Shown here: positions 53,351 through 62,700 of the stretch, in pieces | Position numbering within the stretch: the first letter of the stretch is position 1 | How the letters are laid out: every line of letters starts with the position of its first letter | Source: Spirosoma linguale DSM 74 | GTDB taxonomy: Bacteria > Bacteroidota > Bacteroidia > Cytophagales > Spirosomataceae | Assembly (NCBI GenBank): GCA_000024525.1 | Contig: CP001770.1 | Span: 62,001-126,000 of the forward strand | Length of the DNA stretch: 64,000 nt | Reading direction: 5' to 3' | Position numbers and translations under genes: made by a program | Notes under the pieces: generated by a model | The model's input: the letters and a program-made list of their open reading frames with translations, nothing else | What the model was told of the DNA's origin: nothing | Database searches by the model: none

Positions 53351-54565
53351 CTAAAACTGGTATTGAAACCGGAGCTGCATTAAATGGCTTTTGGAAAACC
53401 ATCGACCATCCTTGCTGATGGCTTGATTGAAGACATAGTTTGTGTAATTTAACACCACTTTTACATCGTCGTTTACGTACCAGTTTATGCCTGCCGTAGC
53501 GGCATGCAACCCGTTCGTGCCATTAGCAAGATTTGCCTGCAATACGGCATTCGGCAGGTGCGACTTTTCATAGCGGGCCGCCAGTTCAAAAGCCCCCCAG
53601 CCTGCCCTTTTTGCGTCGAGGGGCTTGTCAGGCTTTACATTGGCGTTTCTTTTTTAGTCCTCCCCGGTCAGTACATAGGTAGCGGCTACGTAGTAACCAT
53701 CGGCCTTCAAATTAGTAGTGCCACCATTTTTCACCAGGTTTTCTGCGTTATACCAAAGATATTCTGCCCTGAGCCCGGCGCTTTTTACCAGCCACTCCAG
53801 GTCGTATCCGTAACTGGTAACGCTACCCGTTTGCTGCACACTGTCGCTGAAAGCAAGCACTGCCGTTTCAGTAGGCAGCTTGTAGCTGGCATTACCAAAG
53901 TTATTTTTTTGCCTTCCGTGTGAAAAAGAACCGCCCAAATGCACCTGCCCGACAACGGAACTTTTAAACGAAGCAAATGGCGTCAGCACGACCCTGCCGA
54001 TGATCGTTTTGCCATTGATGTTTTCCGGTTTATTACGGCCTTCACCATTAAAGAGGCCTGTGGCATAATTAAAAATTTTCTGCTTATCCTCGCCAAATAC
54101 CATTGCGCCAATATCGTAAGCAGGTGAAAAGTTTTCGATCATAAAAGCCCGGTTCACAAAATCAATTTGAGCGCTTGATTGAAGGTTGGACTGGCTGAAG
54201 GGAACCTTGAATTGCCCAACACGAAAACTGGCAAAAGGCAAATGCCTGGACTCCAGAAAAGCTTCGTTCAATTCTGCTTTTCCTCTGTCCATACGAACGT
54301 ACAGCATGTACCTGAACTTTTCATGGAAAAAGCCGGTGACGGCAAATCGTGCCCGTCGCACCAAAAGTTCAGAAAGGCCAGGACTAGTGCCAAAGGGCAG
54401 GTATGCATCCATTTGCGCATAGCCTTTAAATTTTAACACGTCGCCGGGGCCTATGAAGAGGTAACCTTCATCAAAATCACCGGGCCGGGGCGGGCTGTCT
54501 TCCTGCGCTTGTGCGGATGCATGAATGAAAAGCAGCAGCAATAACCCGATCAAAAAACGGCTCAT
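53351..54565 (-). pseudogene. Phosphate-selective porin O/P-family gene with a single in-frame stop
   Basis: The frame from ATG 54565 is open to TAA at 53654-53656, then continues in the same frame to a natural stop at 53351, giving 404 residues in two parts. The first part has a signal peptide (FLIGLLLLLFIHASAQAQ) and OprO/OprP-like strands (LKFKGYAQMDAYLPFG, RYMLYVRMDRGKAELNEAF, FRVGQFKVPFSQSNL). The second part ends with WYVNDDVKVVLNYTNYVFN and a terminal LRFQYQF barrel strand. A stop in the TLTGED-K context near residue 304 would remove the last beta-strands. The interruption is a single codon without a frameshift, so suppression or a recent mutation are both possible. Confidence 0.85.
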
Positions 54566-54628
54566 AATCGTAAGTTTTATAATCACCCCCACGTAACTAT
54601 TCAGTTTTATGGCATGGACGTTGGCCGG

Positions 54629-55582
54629 TTAGAGCCGTTTGTAATAATTCAAGGTAACCGAGGCGGCACTGCCCCGCTCACTCAGGGTGAAATAGCCGTT
54701 ACCCGCTTTATCAAAGCCAATGGCCTCGCCCTGCGGTTCGATCAGATAGGATAGGGAGCGGGGTTGCTGGCTGGTAAGTACAGCCTCTAGACCCTCGTTG
54801 GCGGGTCGTCGCCAGTAGGCAATACCCACGTAGGTTTTCAACAGGATATCCGCCCCATCAGGCGAGATACTACCCGAAGTTACTAAACTAAGGGGTATCT
54901 CACCCCTGAAAGTGGCGGTGGAAACCGTTGCCGTATTTTGTGGATACGGCAACTGGTATAGCCGGGCCTTGGGCGATTCTTTAGTGACGATCCATAAATC
55001 GCGCGTAAGCGGGTCAAGAAGCAACGTTTCGGCATCTCTGGGGCCGTCTGCGTACCGAAACGCAATCCGATCAACCGAGGAGATCATAGCCGTCAACGAG
55101 GTTGGTTCAGCCAGCCGGTAGATGTAGTTTTCCGAGTTCCCCCCAGCATTATCCCCTATGTCGGCGACGTACAGATAAGAAATTCCTGACTGGGGACCAG
55201 GGCCAATGGCGAGATCTTCCCAATCCCGGTTCACAACGCCCGGAACGGGTAACCGACCGATCAGTTTACCCGCGTGCGAGAGCAACGTTAACTGGGGCGG
55301 ATTACCGCTGTCTTCCTCCACCCAAAGGTAGCCCGCCATCGTCCGGCTGTCGGCGATTCCCGAGGCTTCGTCTACCAGTCCCGCCTCAACGGGTACCCGC
55401 TGTGGAACGGTCTCCACGGTAAAACTGGGGTCCAGTCCCTTTTTTGGCGTGCAGGTTACCACCAGCAGGATCGATAGCGAAGCGGCCAGAGCCTTCCGAA
55501 AACAGGGAGCTAGCGAAAGTCTACCAACTAATCGTCCTCCACTATAGGCCAGCGCGCTGGTCCTGAATCGTAGTTTTATCAT
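54629..55582 (-). CDS. Secreted lipoprotein with a propeller-like fold
   Basis: 317 residues. A long basic N-terminus then a lipobox (LSILLVVTC) mark a lipoprotein; the true start may be internal. The body has repeated beta motifs typical of NHL/SMP-30-like or phytase-like propellers (GYLWVEEDSGNPPQLTLLSHAG, SYLYVADIGDNAGGNSENYIYRL, RDLWIVTKESPKARLYQL). DIGDN is a recurring calcium-loop-like element. Function unknown; it is transcribed toward the porin pseudogene, downstream of the czcC-like gene. Confidence 0.6.
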   Translation of the reverse strand: MIKLRFRTSALAYSGGRLVGRLSLAPCFRKALAASLSILLVVTCTPKKGLDPSFTVETVPQRVPVEAGLVDEASGIADSRTMAGYLWVEEDSGNPPQLTLLSHAGKLIGRLPVPGVVNRDWEDLAIGPGPQSGISYLYVADIGDNAGGNSENYIYRLAEPTSLTAMISSVDRIAFRYADGPRDAETLLLDPLTRDLWIVTKESPKARLYQLPYPQNTATVSTATFRGEIPLSLVTSGSISPDGADILLKTYVGIAYWRRPANEGLEAVLTSQQPRSLSYLIEPQGEAIGFDKAGNGYFTLSERGSAASVTLNYYKRL

Positions 55583-55692
55583 AAAAAACAGGTCGGGTGA
55601 ATTGGTTTTATAAACGCGATGCGGTCTATTTAAAAAGGATAGATTGTGCTCTTACGGGTTCCCTGCTGCACCAACCGGATGGACAGACCCTT

Positions 55693-57042
55693 TTAGAAAA
55701 ATCGGGTGTTTGTCGCATAATTGAGCAATTGCTGGGACTGGAACAGATTGTTTTCTAAATTGATATCATTTAGCTGCGCCTGTTGGTAGACACGAATTTT
55801 GTCCAGATAATCCAGCAGGCCGATGGTGCGGGCGTTGTAGAGCCGGGTAGCATCGGTAGCGATTTGCTGAATCTGACTCTGATTCAACGTATCAGGCGGT
55901 CGGCTGTTGAAGAGGGTATAGTAGGCCTTAAGTTTATCATATGCGTTCAGCACATCGCTTTTAACCAGGTTACGCTGATTATCCAGCCCTACGCCCACAC
56001 TTTTCAACGTCAGTTCAGCCGCTTGGATTGCGCCCTGATTCCGGTTTCGAATCGGCACATCCATCAGTAATTGGAGGCCTATAAAGTTGAGATAAGCATT
56101 ACCATACCGTTCGTAATCAACACCAACGGTCAGGTTAGGAGTTCTCCGGGCCCGTTCAAGCGACAGGCTCCGTTCGGCGTTGGTGATCTGTTCCTGGGTA
56201 AGGGCCACATCCGGCCGGTGGGCCAGGGCCGAATCGAGGGCGGTCGCCACGGGCGGCAGCACAGGCCGTAAGGCCGGGATGCTGATTGGATACACGAATG
56301 AGTCATCTCCCCGTCGCAACAAGACGCGCAGGGTGGCCTGTTCATCGGCAATCTGACTCTGGTAGTGAGCGGTGTTAGCCTGTAAATCACGGTTGGCCAG
56401 GTCCAGCCGGACTACTTCGAAGGGGGCGATACCGCCTGATTTCAAGGCGACCCGGTAGGAGTCGGCCAGGCGTTGCTGCCGGGCCAGTTCGCTGCGAAAC
56501 AGCATTAGCGCTTTTAAGTCGTAATACAGGTTCGCGTAGGTTGAATACAACTGATACCGCAGATCACGCAGTAACTCCCGAAAGGCCAGTTGAGCCAGAC
56601 TGCGATTACTTTCAGCCAGTGCAATGAGCTTGCTGCGTTTACCCGCCAGTTGGATGAGTTGTTGTACTTGTAACTGCACGTAACCACTATTATACACCTG
56701 ATTGTTCAGATCGACCTGTGAGGGAGTACGTAGGGGCAACACCCGGTTCGTATTGGGATTATACAGATTCGTCATGAACAGCACGTTCGGATTGGCATGC
56801 AGCCCGGCTTGGGTCACCCCCGCCCCCGCGATGTCGATCTGGTACTTCTGAGCGAGAAGTTGAAAGTTGCGGTCGAGAAACATCTGCTCCACCTGGGCTA
56901 AACTGAACCGAAGCGTGTCAGCGGTAGGAGGGGTACTCATTGTACTCATGGTCTGCGCCCAAGAAGAGGGACTTGCCAGCAACCAGCCCAGAATCAGGGC
57001 AAAACCAGGCGCTGACCATTGGCGTTTTCGTATTCGTAACAT
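55693..57042 (-). CDS. Outer-membrane efflux protein (TolC/CzcC family)
   Basis: 449 residues: signal peptide (FALILGWLLASPSSWAQ), then two TolC-type helical hairpin repeats (residues ~40-230 and ~235-445, with ELLRDLRYQLYSTYANLYYDLKAL and RNLVKSDVLNAYDKLKAYY helices). It forms the outer-membrane duct for an RND pump. The czcA gene downstream already encodes a TolC-like domain, so this is a second outer-membrane partner in the same cluster. Confidence 0.88.
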   Translation of the reverse strand: MLRIRKRQWSAPGFALILGWLLASPSSWAQTMSTMSTPPTADTLRFSLAQVEQMFLDRNFQLLAQKYQIDIAGAGVTQAGLHANPNVLFMTNLYNPNTNRVLPLRTPSQVDLNNQVYNSGYVQLQVQQLIQLAGKRSKLIALAESNRSLAQLAFRELLRDLRYQLYSTYANLYYDLKALMLFRSELARQQRLADSYRVALKSGGIAPFEVVRLDLANRDLQANTAHYQSQIADEQATLRVLLRRGDDSFVYPISIPALRPVLPPVATALDSALAHRPDVALTQEQITNAERSLSLERARRTPNLTVGVDYERYGNAYLNFIGLQLLMDVPIRNRNQGAIQAAELTLKSVGVGLDNQRNLVKSDVLNAYDKLKAYYTLFNSRPPDTLNQSQIQQIATDATRLYNARTIGLLDYLDKIRVYQQAQLNDINLENNLFQSQQLLNYATNTRFF

Positions 57043-57127
57043 AGGTCTATAGTGATAAAAGGGGCATTTATAATGCCTGTGTTTATGGGCGGTAGGTCAG
57101 GATTAGCGTATCTGACAGGTTTTGCGC

Positions 57128-58366
57128 TCAATCCGGTATACTCCCAGCGCTACCCCTGAGCACCCGCCGGGCTACTGCTTTGAGCTGGGGGAAGTTTAGG
57201 ATAAAGAAGACTAAGGCTAATGCCAGATACACCCATCCCAAATAGGTCAGCGCCCTCACACTGGCAACGGGATCGTGCTGGTAATGAAAGGCCAATCCAA
57301 TCTGGGCGCTGAACAAACCAACCAGGATAGCGGCATGCCATAGGCTAAGCCGGAACCGAAGCAGTACGGCCACCCCAAAGAGCGACTGGGTAGCCGTCAG
57401 AAAAAATTCTTCATGCTGGCGGGCGTCTAAAGGCAGGGCCGTGAGTGCAGATGCCCCAACACTCATGGCCAGCGGCAGCATACCAATCAGCAGCGTCCAC
57501 TGATTGATTTTATCACTAATCATGGCCGTCAGCCCCGCCTCGGAGCGGCCAGCCAGGACAAACAAGACCGCAATGGAGACGGCGGGAGCTTCACTGGCCA
57601 GCGGAGCCAGCCACTGGATCAGCAGAAACTCATCGATCCCTACCTGGCGACCCGCCCGCACGATGGATTCAGCGAACGGCTCGGCGCACACCAAAATCAC
57701 CCCACTGGCCACCGCCGTAAGCGTACCGATGACGCCCCACTGCTGCGCTTTGGGCAGCTTCGACAAGGCGGCTGCCGGGCCGGGCTCCTCCTCTTCTTCC
57801 TCCTCTTCCTGAGCCTTGGGTGCGTGGCTAACCCGCCATAAATAGGCTCCAAACAACCCAACCAGGAGGAGGGTATCCCACAAGCCGATCTGATCCCTGA
57901 GCAGGATGATAAAGGCGTACATACTGGCACCCAGCAGAAAGCCGATCTCCAGTCCGTTAGCGGGTTGCAGGTCAATGGCCCGCTGACGGGTCTTGTACCA
58001 GTGCAAGACGGCTATAAGCGGCCAGGCAAGCCCCACCAGCAACCGGTTGGCTCCCGTCATGTTGGCCGCAGCGTAATGAACATACATCGACTGGGGATTC
58101 TGACCGGCCTTGTACGCGTAATAAAGATCGACTGCGTATTCAGGCAGCACCGTCACTAAAGCGACCAAGGCCAGGATCAACCCCTGGGAAACAAACCGCT
58201 CGGCATGTTCGGCTCCCCAGGACAATAGGAAACCGGCGGCTAAGATGGCACAGCCAAAGAAGATAACAGCGACCAGGGCATTGGGCTGCCAGGTACCAAA
58301 ACGCAGGATTAGGGCCGGTAGGGTGGCCATAACGGCGAGTAAGACATACACAATAAACGAACGCAT
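57128..58366 (-). CDS. Sodium/calcium-exchanger-family cation antiporter
   Basis: 412 residues with about eleven membrane helices in two inverted repeats. The conserved exchanger motifs are LPEYAVDLYYA...NMTGANRLLVG in the first repeat and LASEAPAVSIAVLFVLAGR in the second. A cytoplasmic loop between the repeats has eight consecutive Glu (KAQEEEEEEEEPG). In the efflux cluster it may remove divalent cations; Ca2+ or a heavy metal are both plausible. Confidence 0.82.
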   Translation of the reverse strand: MRSFIVYVLLAVMATLPALILRFGTWQPNALVAVIFFGCAILAAGFLLSWGAEHAERFVSQGLILALVALVTVLPEYAVDLYYAYKAGQNPQSMYVHYAAANMTGANRLLVGLAWPLIAVLHWYKTRQRAIDLQPANGLEIGFLLGASMYAFIILLRDQIGLWDTLLLVGLFGAYLWRVSHAPKAQEEEEEEEEPGPAAALSKLPKAQQWGVIGTLTAVASGVILVCAEPFAESIVRAGRQVGIDEFLLIQWLAPLASEAPAVSIAVLFVLAGRSEAGLTAMISDKINQWTLLIGMLPLAMSVGASALTALPLDARQHEEFFLTATQSLFGVAVLLRFRLSLWHAAILVGLFSAQIGLAFHYQHDPVASVRALTYLGWVYLALALVFFILNFPQLKAVARRVLRGSAGSIPD

Positions 58367-58473
58367 AAAGATATTAAGTTAGGAGCTTCAAGGTTGTCCA
58401 TTTACCAGATACTCAGGTGTGTTTGGCGAATGGACAACCGGATTACATCGCCTGTATATTCCTGCTGGTTTCT

Positions 58474-59709
58474 TTATTTACCCTCTTCCTCTTCGGTATT
58501 GTTCATGGCCGAGAGCAGGTCATAGGCACCAGCCATGACGATTCGGTTACCCGGCTTAAGGCCAGCGGGGAGGGTAACGGCCTGGTACCCGTTTTCAGTC
58601 ACGCCGATGCGCACCGGGATCGGTCGGAATCGATAGCGCACTCCTTCCCCCTGGCCTTCTTTTTCTTCCAGCACAAAAATCTGGGATTGATTGCCGGACT
58701 GGACGATGGCTCCATCGGGTAAGGCTGGAACCGGCTGGGACGTCGTTTCGATCACGGCTTTGAGAAAGGTACCCGGACGCAGACCCGACGGTGGGTTATC
58801 GAAGGAAGCATACACCGACACGGTTCGGTCCGCATTGGTCTCCCGGTTAATTAGCCGGATGCGGCCGGTGTATTCACGTGGCATTGCAGCGCCCCCCGGG
58901 CCAGTGAAACTCATCCTCACGCGCTTCCCCACCTGCACCTGGGCTACATCCCCCTCGAAAACAGTGAGCTGGGCCAGGAGTCGGCTGGCATCAACGATCT
59001 CAAAGAGGACATCGTTAGCTGCCACATACCGACCCCGGTTGACACCGGCCGCCGTCACGGTTCCGCCAATGGGGGCACGTATGGCAACGGTACGGCTAAT
59101 TTTACCGCCTTTCAGTTCGGATAAGGGAATGCCCAGCAGGGCCAGTTGCTGACGAAGTCCCTCCGCCCGGGCCCGGAGCGAACCCAGTTCAGCCGTTGCC
59201 TGCTGTAACGTTTTGAGCGCCCCAACGTTCTGCTGACTCAGTTCCCGTTGCCGCTCGTACTCCTGCTGCTGGAAGGTTAGTCGACTACTCGTCTCTAAGT
59301 AATCCTGCTGCAGGCGGATAAATTCAGGGTTTTCCAGTACGGCCAGTACCTGACCTTTGCGGACGGCTGTACCGGGCAATAGACTGGATGAAACCAGGAT
59401 ACCCCCATACGGCGTGGAAACGGATACCTGTTGCTGGGGGGGCGCACTCAGCGACCCGTTCACCCGGATCAGGTTACTCAGGGTCCGGGTTTCGAGCGAT
59501 CCCAATCGAATACCCGCCGTCTGAAACTGGGTTTCGGATAACTCGACGGTCCCGGCTTCTTCTTTTGATTCGGCGGGTTTCCCGGTTTTGGCCTGGACTG
59601 CCGTTTCACTCGATTTTGAGGATTTGTCTTTCTGCTGACAAGCCGTTTGGCTACTCAGTACGATAAACAGGGCGAGCCATAGCCGCCGGTTAACTAATGG
59701 ATGGTTCAT
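58474..59709 (-). CDS. czcB: RND efflux periplasmic adaptor (CzcB/CusB-like)
   Basis: 411 residues: lipoprotein signal (LALFIVLSSQTAC), an HlyD/biotinyl-lipoyl core (SVSTPYGGILVSSSLLPGTAVRKGQVLAVLENPEFI), a coiled-coil hairpin (~120-195), and a beta-barrel (VAIRAPIGGTVTAAGVNRGRYV). It overlaps the czcA gene by 4 bp and links the inner-membrane pump to the outer-membrane duct. Confidence 0.9.
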   Translation of the reverse strand: MNHPLVNRRLWLALFIVLSSQTACQQKDKSSKSSETAVQAKTGKPAESKEEAGTVELSETQFQTAGIRLGSLETRTLSNLIRVNGSLSAPPQQQVSVSTPYGGILVSSSLLPGTAVRKGQVLAVLENPEFIRLQQDYLETSSRLTFQQQEYERQRELSQQNVGALKTLQQATAELGSLRARAEGLRQQLALLGIPLSELKGGKISRTVAIRAPIGGTVTAAGVNRGRYVAANDVLFEIVDASRLLAQLTVFEGDVAQVQVGKRVRMSFTGPGGAAMPREYTGRIRLINRETNADRTVSVYASFDNPPSGLRPGTFLKAVIETTSQPVPALPDGAIVQSGNQSQIFVLEEKEGQGEGVRYRFRPIPVRIGVTENGYQAVTLPAGLKPGNRIVMAGAYDLLSAMNNTEEEEGK

Positions 59710-62700
59710 GGTTGCGTACTTCCCAGGATAAATTCAAGGTTGATAACCGTTTGGTTGTACTCGTTGAGAGCGGCCAGGTAGCCCGTTTGAATACCAATGA
59801 CGGTGCGCAGGTTTTGGAGCAGTTCCACGTAGCCAATTTCGCCCGCCCGGTAGGACCGCTCGGCCGTCTGTCGAATCAGCGCAGCCTGGGGCAGTGCCGA
59901 TTGCTGAAAATAGGAGAGTGTCTGCTCATTCTTGCGGTACGCCTGCACCAGTTCATCGTAAGACCCTCGAAGGCTTCGCTGTCGGGCAGTCAGGCTCGCT
60001 TCGGCTCGCTGCTGGGCCAATTCGGCGGCCCGAATCCGGGCTCGCTGGGGCTTGGCAACCAGCGGAATGGCGATGCCCACCTGTCCATACATAAACCGGT
60101 GGGCCGCGTTATAGTATTGTTCCGTCCCGTCGGCCAGTGGATAAAATCCCCGCAGTGACTGATTCGTCAGCGTCAGGGCAAAGTCGGGCTTGAGCCGCGC
60201 CCGCTCAACGTCCGTTTCCCGCCGGGTTAGGTCAAGCTGCTGGATTAACAGGGCCAGCTCGGGATTCTGCGTCAGGGCGGATGAGTCGATGGGGGGCAAG
60301 CGGAGAGAACGAACGGTCAGCACCGAATCCTCGATGTAGGGCAGTGTCTCGGCTCCCAGCAGCGTTTGCAGGCGTCGGAGCCGGATCAGTTCATCTGACT
60401 GGTTTTGCCGCAAGGCCAACTGGAGCTGCCGGGATTCTACCTCAGCCGCTGTTTGTTCCAGCAGGGTCCCTTCACCAGTGCGCTTTCTGACCGCTGAGGC
60501 CTGCACCACCGCCCGCAGCAGACTATCCTGCCGGAGCAGCTCGCCCCGCAGGGATCGGAGATAAACCAGCTCGTAGTACGCTGATTTGGTTTGCAGGGCC
60601 AGTTCCTGACGGGTCACGCGGCCTTCCGCTTCAGCCCCGCTGACGCGGGCATCCAGGAGTCGGCGCTGACTCCGGATGAGAGCCGGAGCGGGAAACCGCT
60701 GGCCCACCGAGATTGACTGGTCAAAATAAGGGCTATTATACTGGCCCAGCGAGACGGATACATCCGTTTTGCCCAGGTCGTTGGCCGTGCCCCGTAACGC
60801 CTGCTGTACGCCAACCGTCAGGGTGGAGACCCGGACCAGTGGGTTATTCTGAAACGTTTGCTGAAGGGCTCCTTCCAGGGAAAGTGATCGGGTTACCGGA
60901 GCTTGGGTGTTCACCTGCGCCGATGCACTCGTGGTACCAGCCACCAGCGAGGCGGCCAACAGGCCAATTAGTAACCAACTGGAGGCGATTCCTGAAGTCG
61001 GCTTAGCCAAGGTAGCCTCACCGGGCGTGTCCTTTCGTTGGCCAAACCAGCTTTCCTCCAGGTAGTACAGAATGGGCAGGACCAGCAAGGTCAGCAGTGT
61101 CGCCGTAATCAACCCACCGATGACGACCGTGGCCAGGGGTTTCTGCACTTCCGCACCGGCTGTGGTTGACAGGGCCATCGGCAGAAAGCCCAGGGAAGCG
61201 ACCGTCGCCGTCATCAAGACGGGGCGCAGCCGTGCGGCCGTACCCTGATAGATGACTTCGTGGAGGTCGGTGACCCCTTGCTCGCGCCGGATGCGGTTGA
61301 ATTCAGCCATGAGCACAATGCCATTGAGTACGGCTACCCCAAACAGGGCAATAAAGCCAACGCCCGCCGAAATACTAAAGGGCATGTCGCGTAGCCACAG
61401 GGCAATCACGCCCCCAATGGCTGACAGGGGAATGGCCGTAAAAATCAGCCCGGCCTGCCGTACCGACCCAAACGTGACAAATAAAAGCAGAAAGATCAGG
61501 GCCAGCGCCACCGGCACCGCAATAGTTAGGCGTTCGCGCGCTTCGATCAAATTCTCGAACTGCCCGCCGTAGGTGATCGAGTAACCAGTGGGTAGTTTAA
61601 TCTGGGCGTCAATTTTACCCTGTAATTCCCGGACCACACTCTCTACGTCACGACCCCGGACGTTAAAGGCGATAGTCAGCCGCCGTTTGGCATCTTCCCG
61701 CTGAATCTGATTCGGCCCTGGCTTCAGGCTGACGCTGGCTAACTGACCCAGCGGCACGGGTGTCCCGTCAGGTACCGAAACAGTCAGCGCCCGCACATCT
61801 TCAATGCTTCGTCGGCTCTGATTCGCCAGCCGAACGACCAGATCATACCGGCGTTCTCCTTCATAGACGATGCCCGCGCTCTCCCCGGCAAAGGCCGCGC
61901 TGAGCGTTCGGTTCACTTCATCGACCGAAAGACCGTAGCGGGCCAGGGCCTCCCGATCTACGGCGACGACAATCTGGGGTAGCCCCTGCACCTGCTCCAC
62001 GTAGAGATCCGTGGCGCCTGGCACCGCCCCAACGATGCGCCCAAGCTGGCCCGCCAGCCGCTGCAACTCGGTGAGGTCCTCCCCGAATAATTTGACGGCC
62101 ACGTCCTGCTTAGCCCCCGAAATCAACTCATTGAACCGCATCTGGATGGGTTGCTGAAAGCCGTAGGTAACGCCAGGAATCGCTTCGAGCGCTTCGGCCA
62201 TTTTGTCCGCCAGTTCTTCCTGATTATCGGCCGAAGTCCATTCGGTCTGGGGCTTGAGCAGGACCATCAAATCGCCGGCTTCGATGGGCATGGGATCGGT
62301 GGGAATCTCACCCGCCCCGATTTTACCAATCACTTCCCGCACTTCAGGAAACTGCTTGAGTAGCAACCGGGCCGATTGCAGAAACTTGTCCTCGGTCTGG
62401 CTCAGGGAGGAACCCGTCAGGGTGCGCAGTTCCACGGCGAAATCACCCTCGCTCAGTTCGGGAATAAATTCGCCCCCCAAGCGGCTGAAAAGCCATCCGG
62501 CACCCACCAGCAGCCCAAGGGCTACACCCAACACGAGCCATTTCGCGCGCAGCGCCCACCGGATAGCGGGATCATACAACCGGTAGAAGAAGCCCATCAT
62601 CCGATCGGAAAGGGTTGGCTGCTGACGGATGGTTTTACTCAGCAGCAGGGCCGATACCATGGGTACGTAGGTCAGGGAAAGGATAAATGCCCCCAGGATA

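Noticed and set aside
53144..53383. Plus-strand frame of 79 codons opposite DUF1345 and the porin end
   Set aside because: It lies over the end of a confident minus-strand gene and a gap, with no family features.
57780..57810. Purine/pyrimidine repeat as a regulatory tract
   Set aside because: It simply encodes the run of eight Glu in the exchanger loop.
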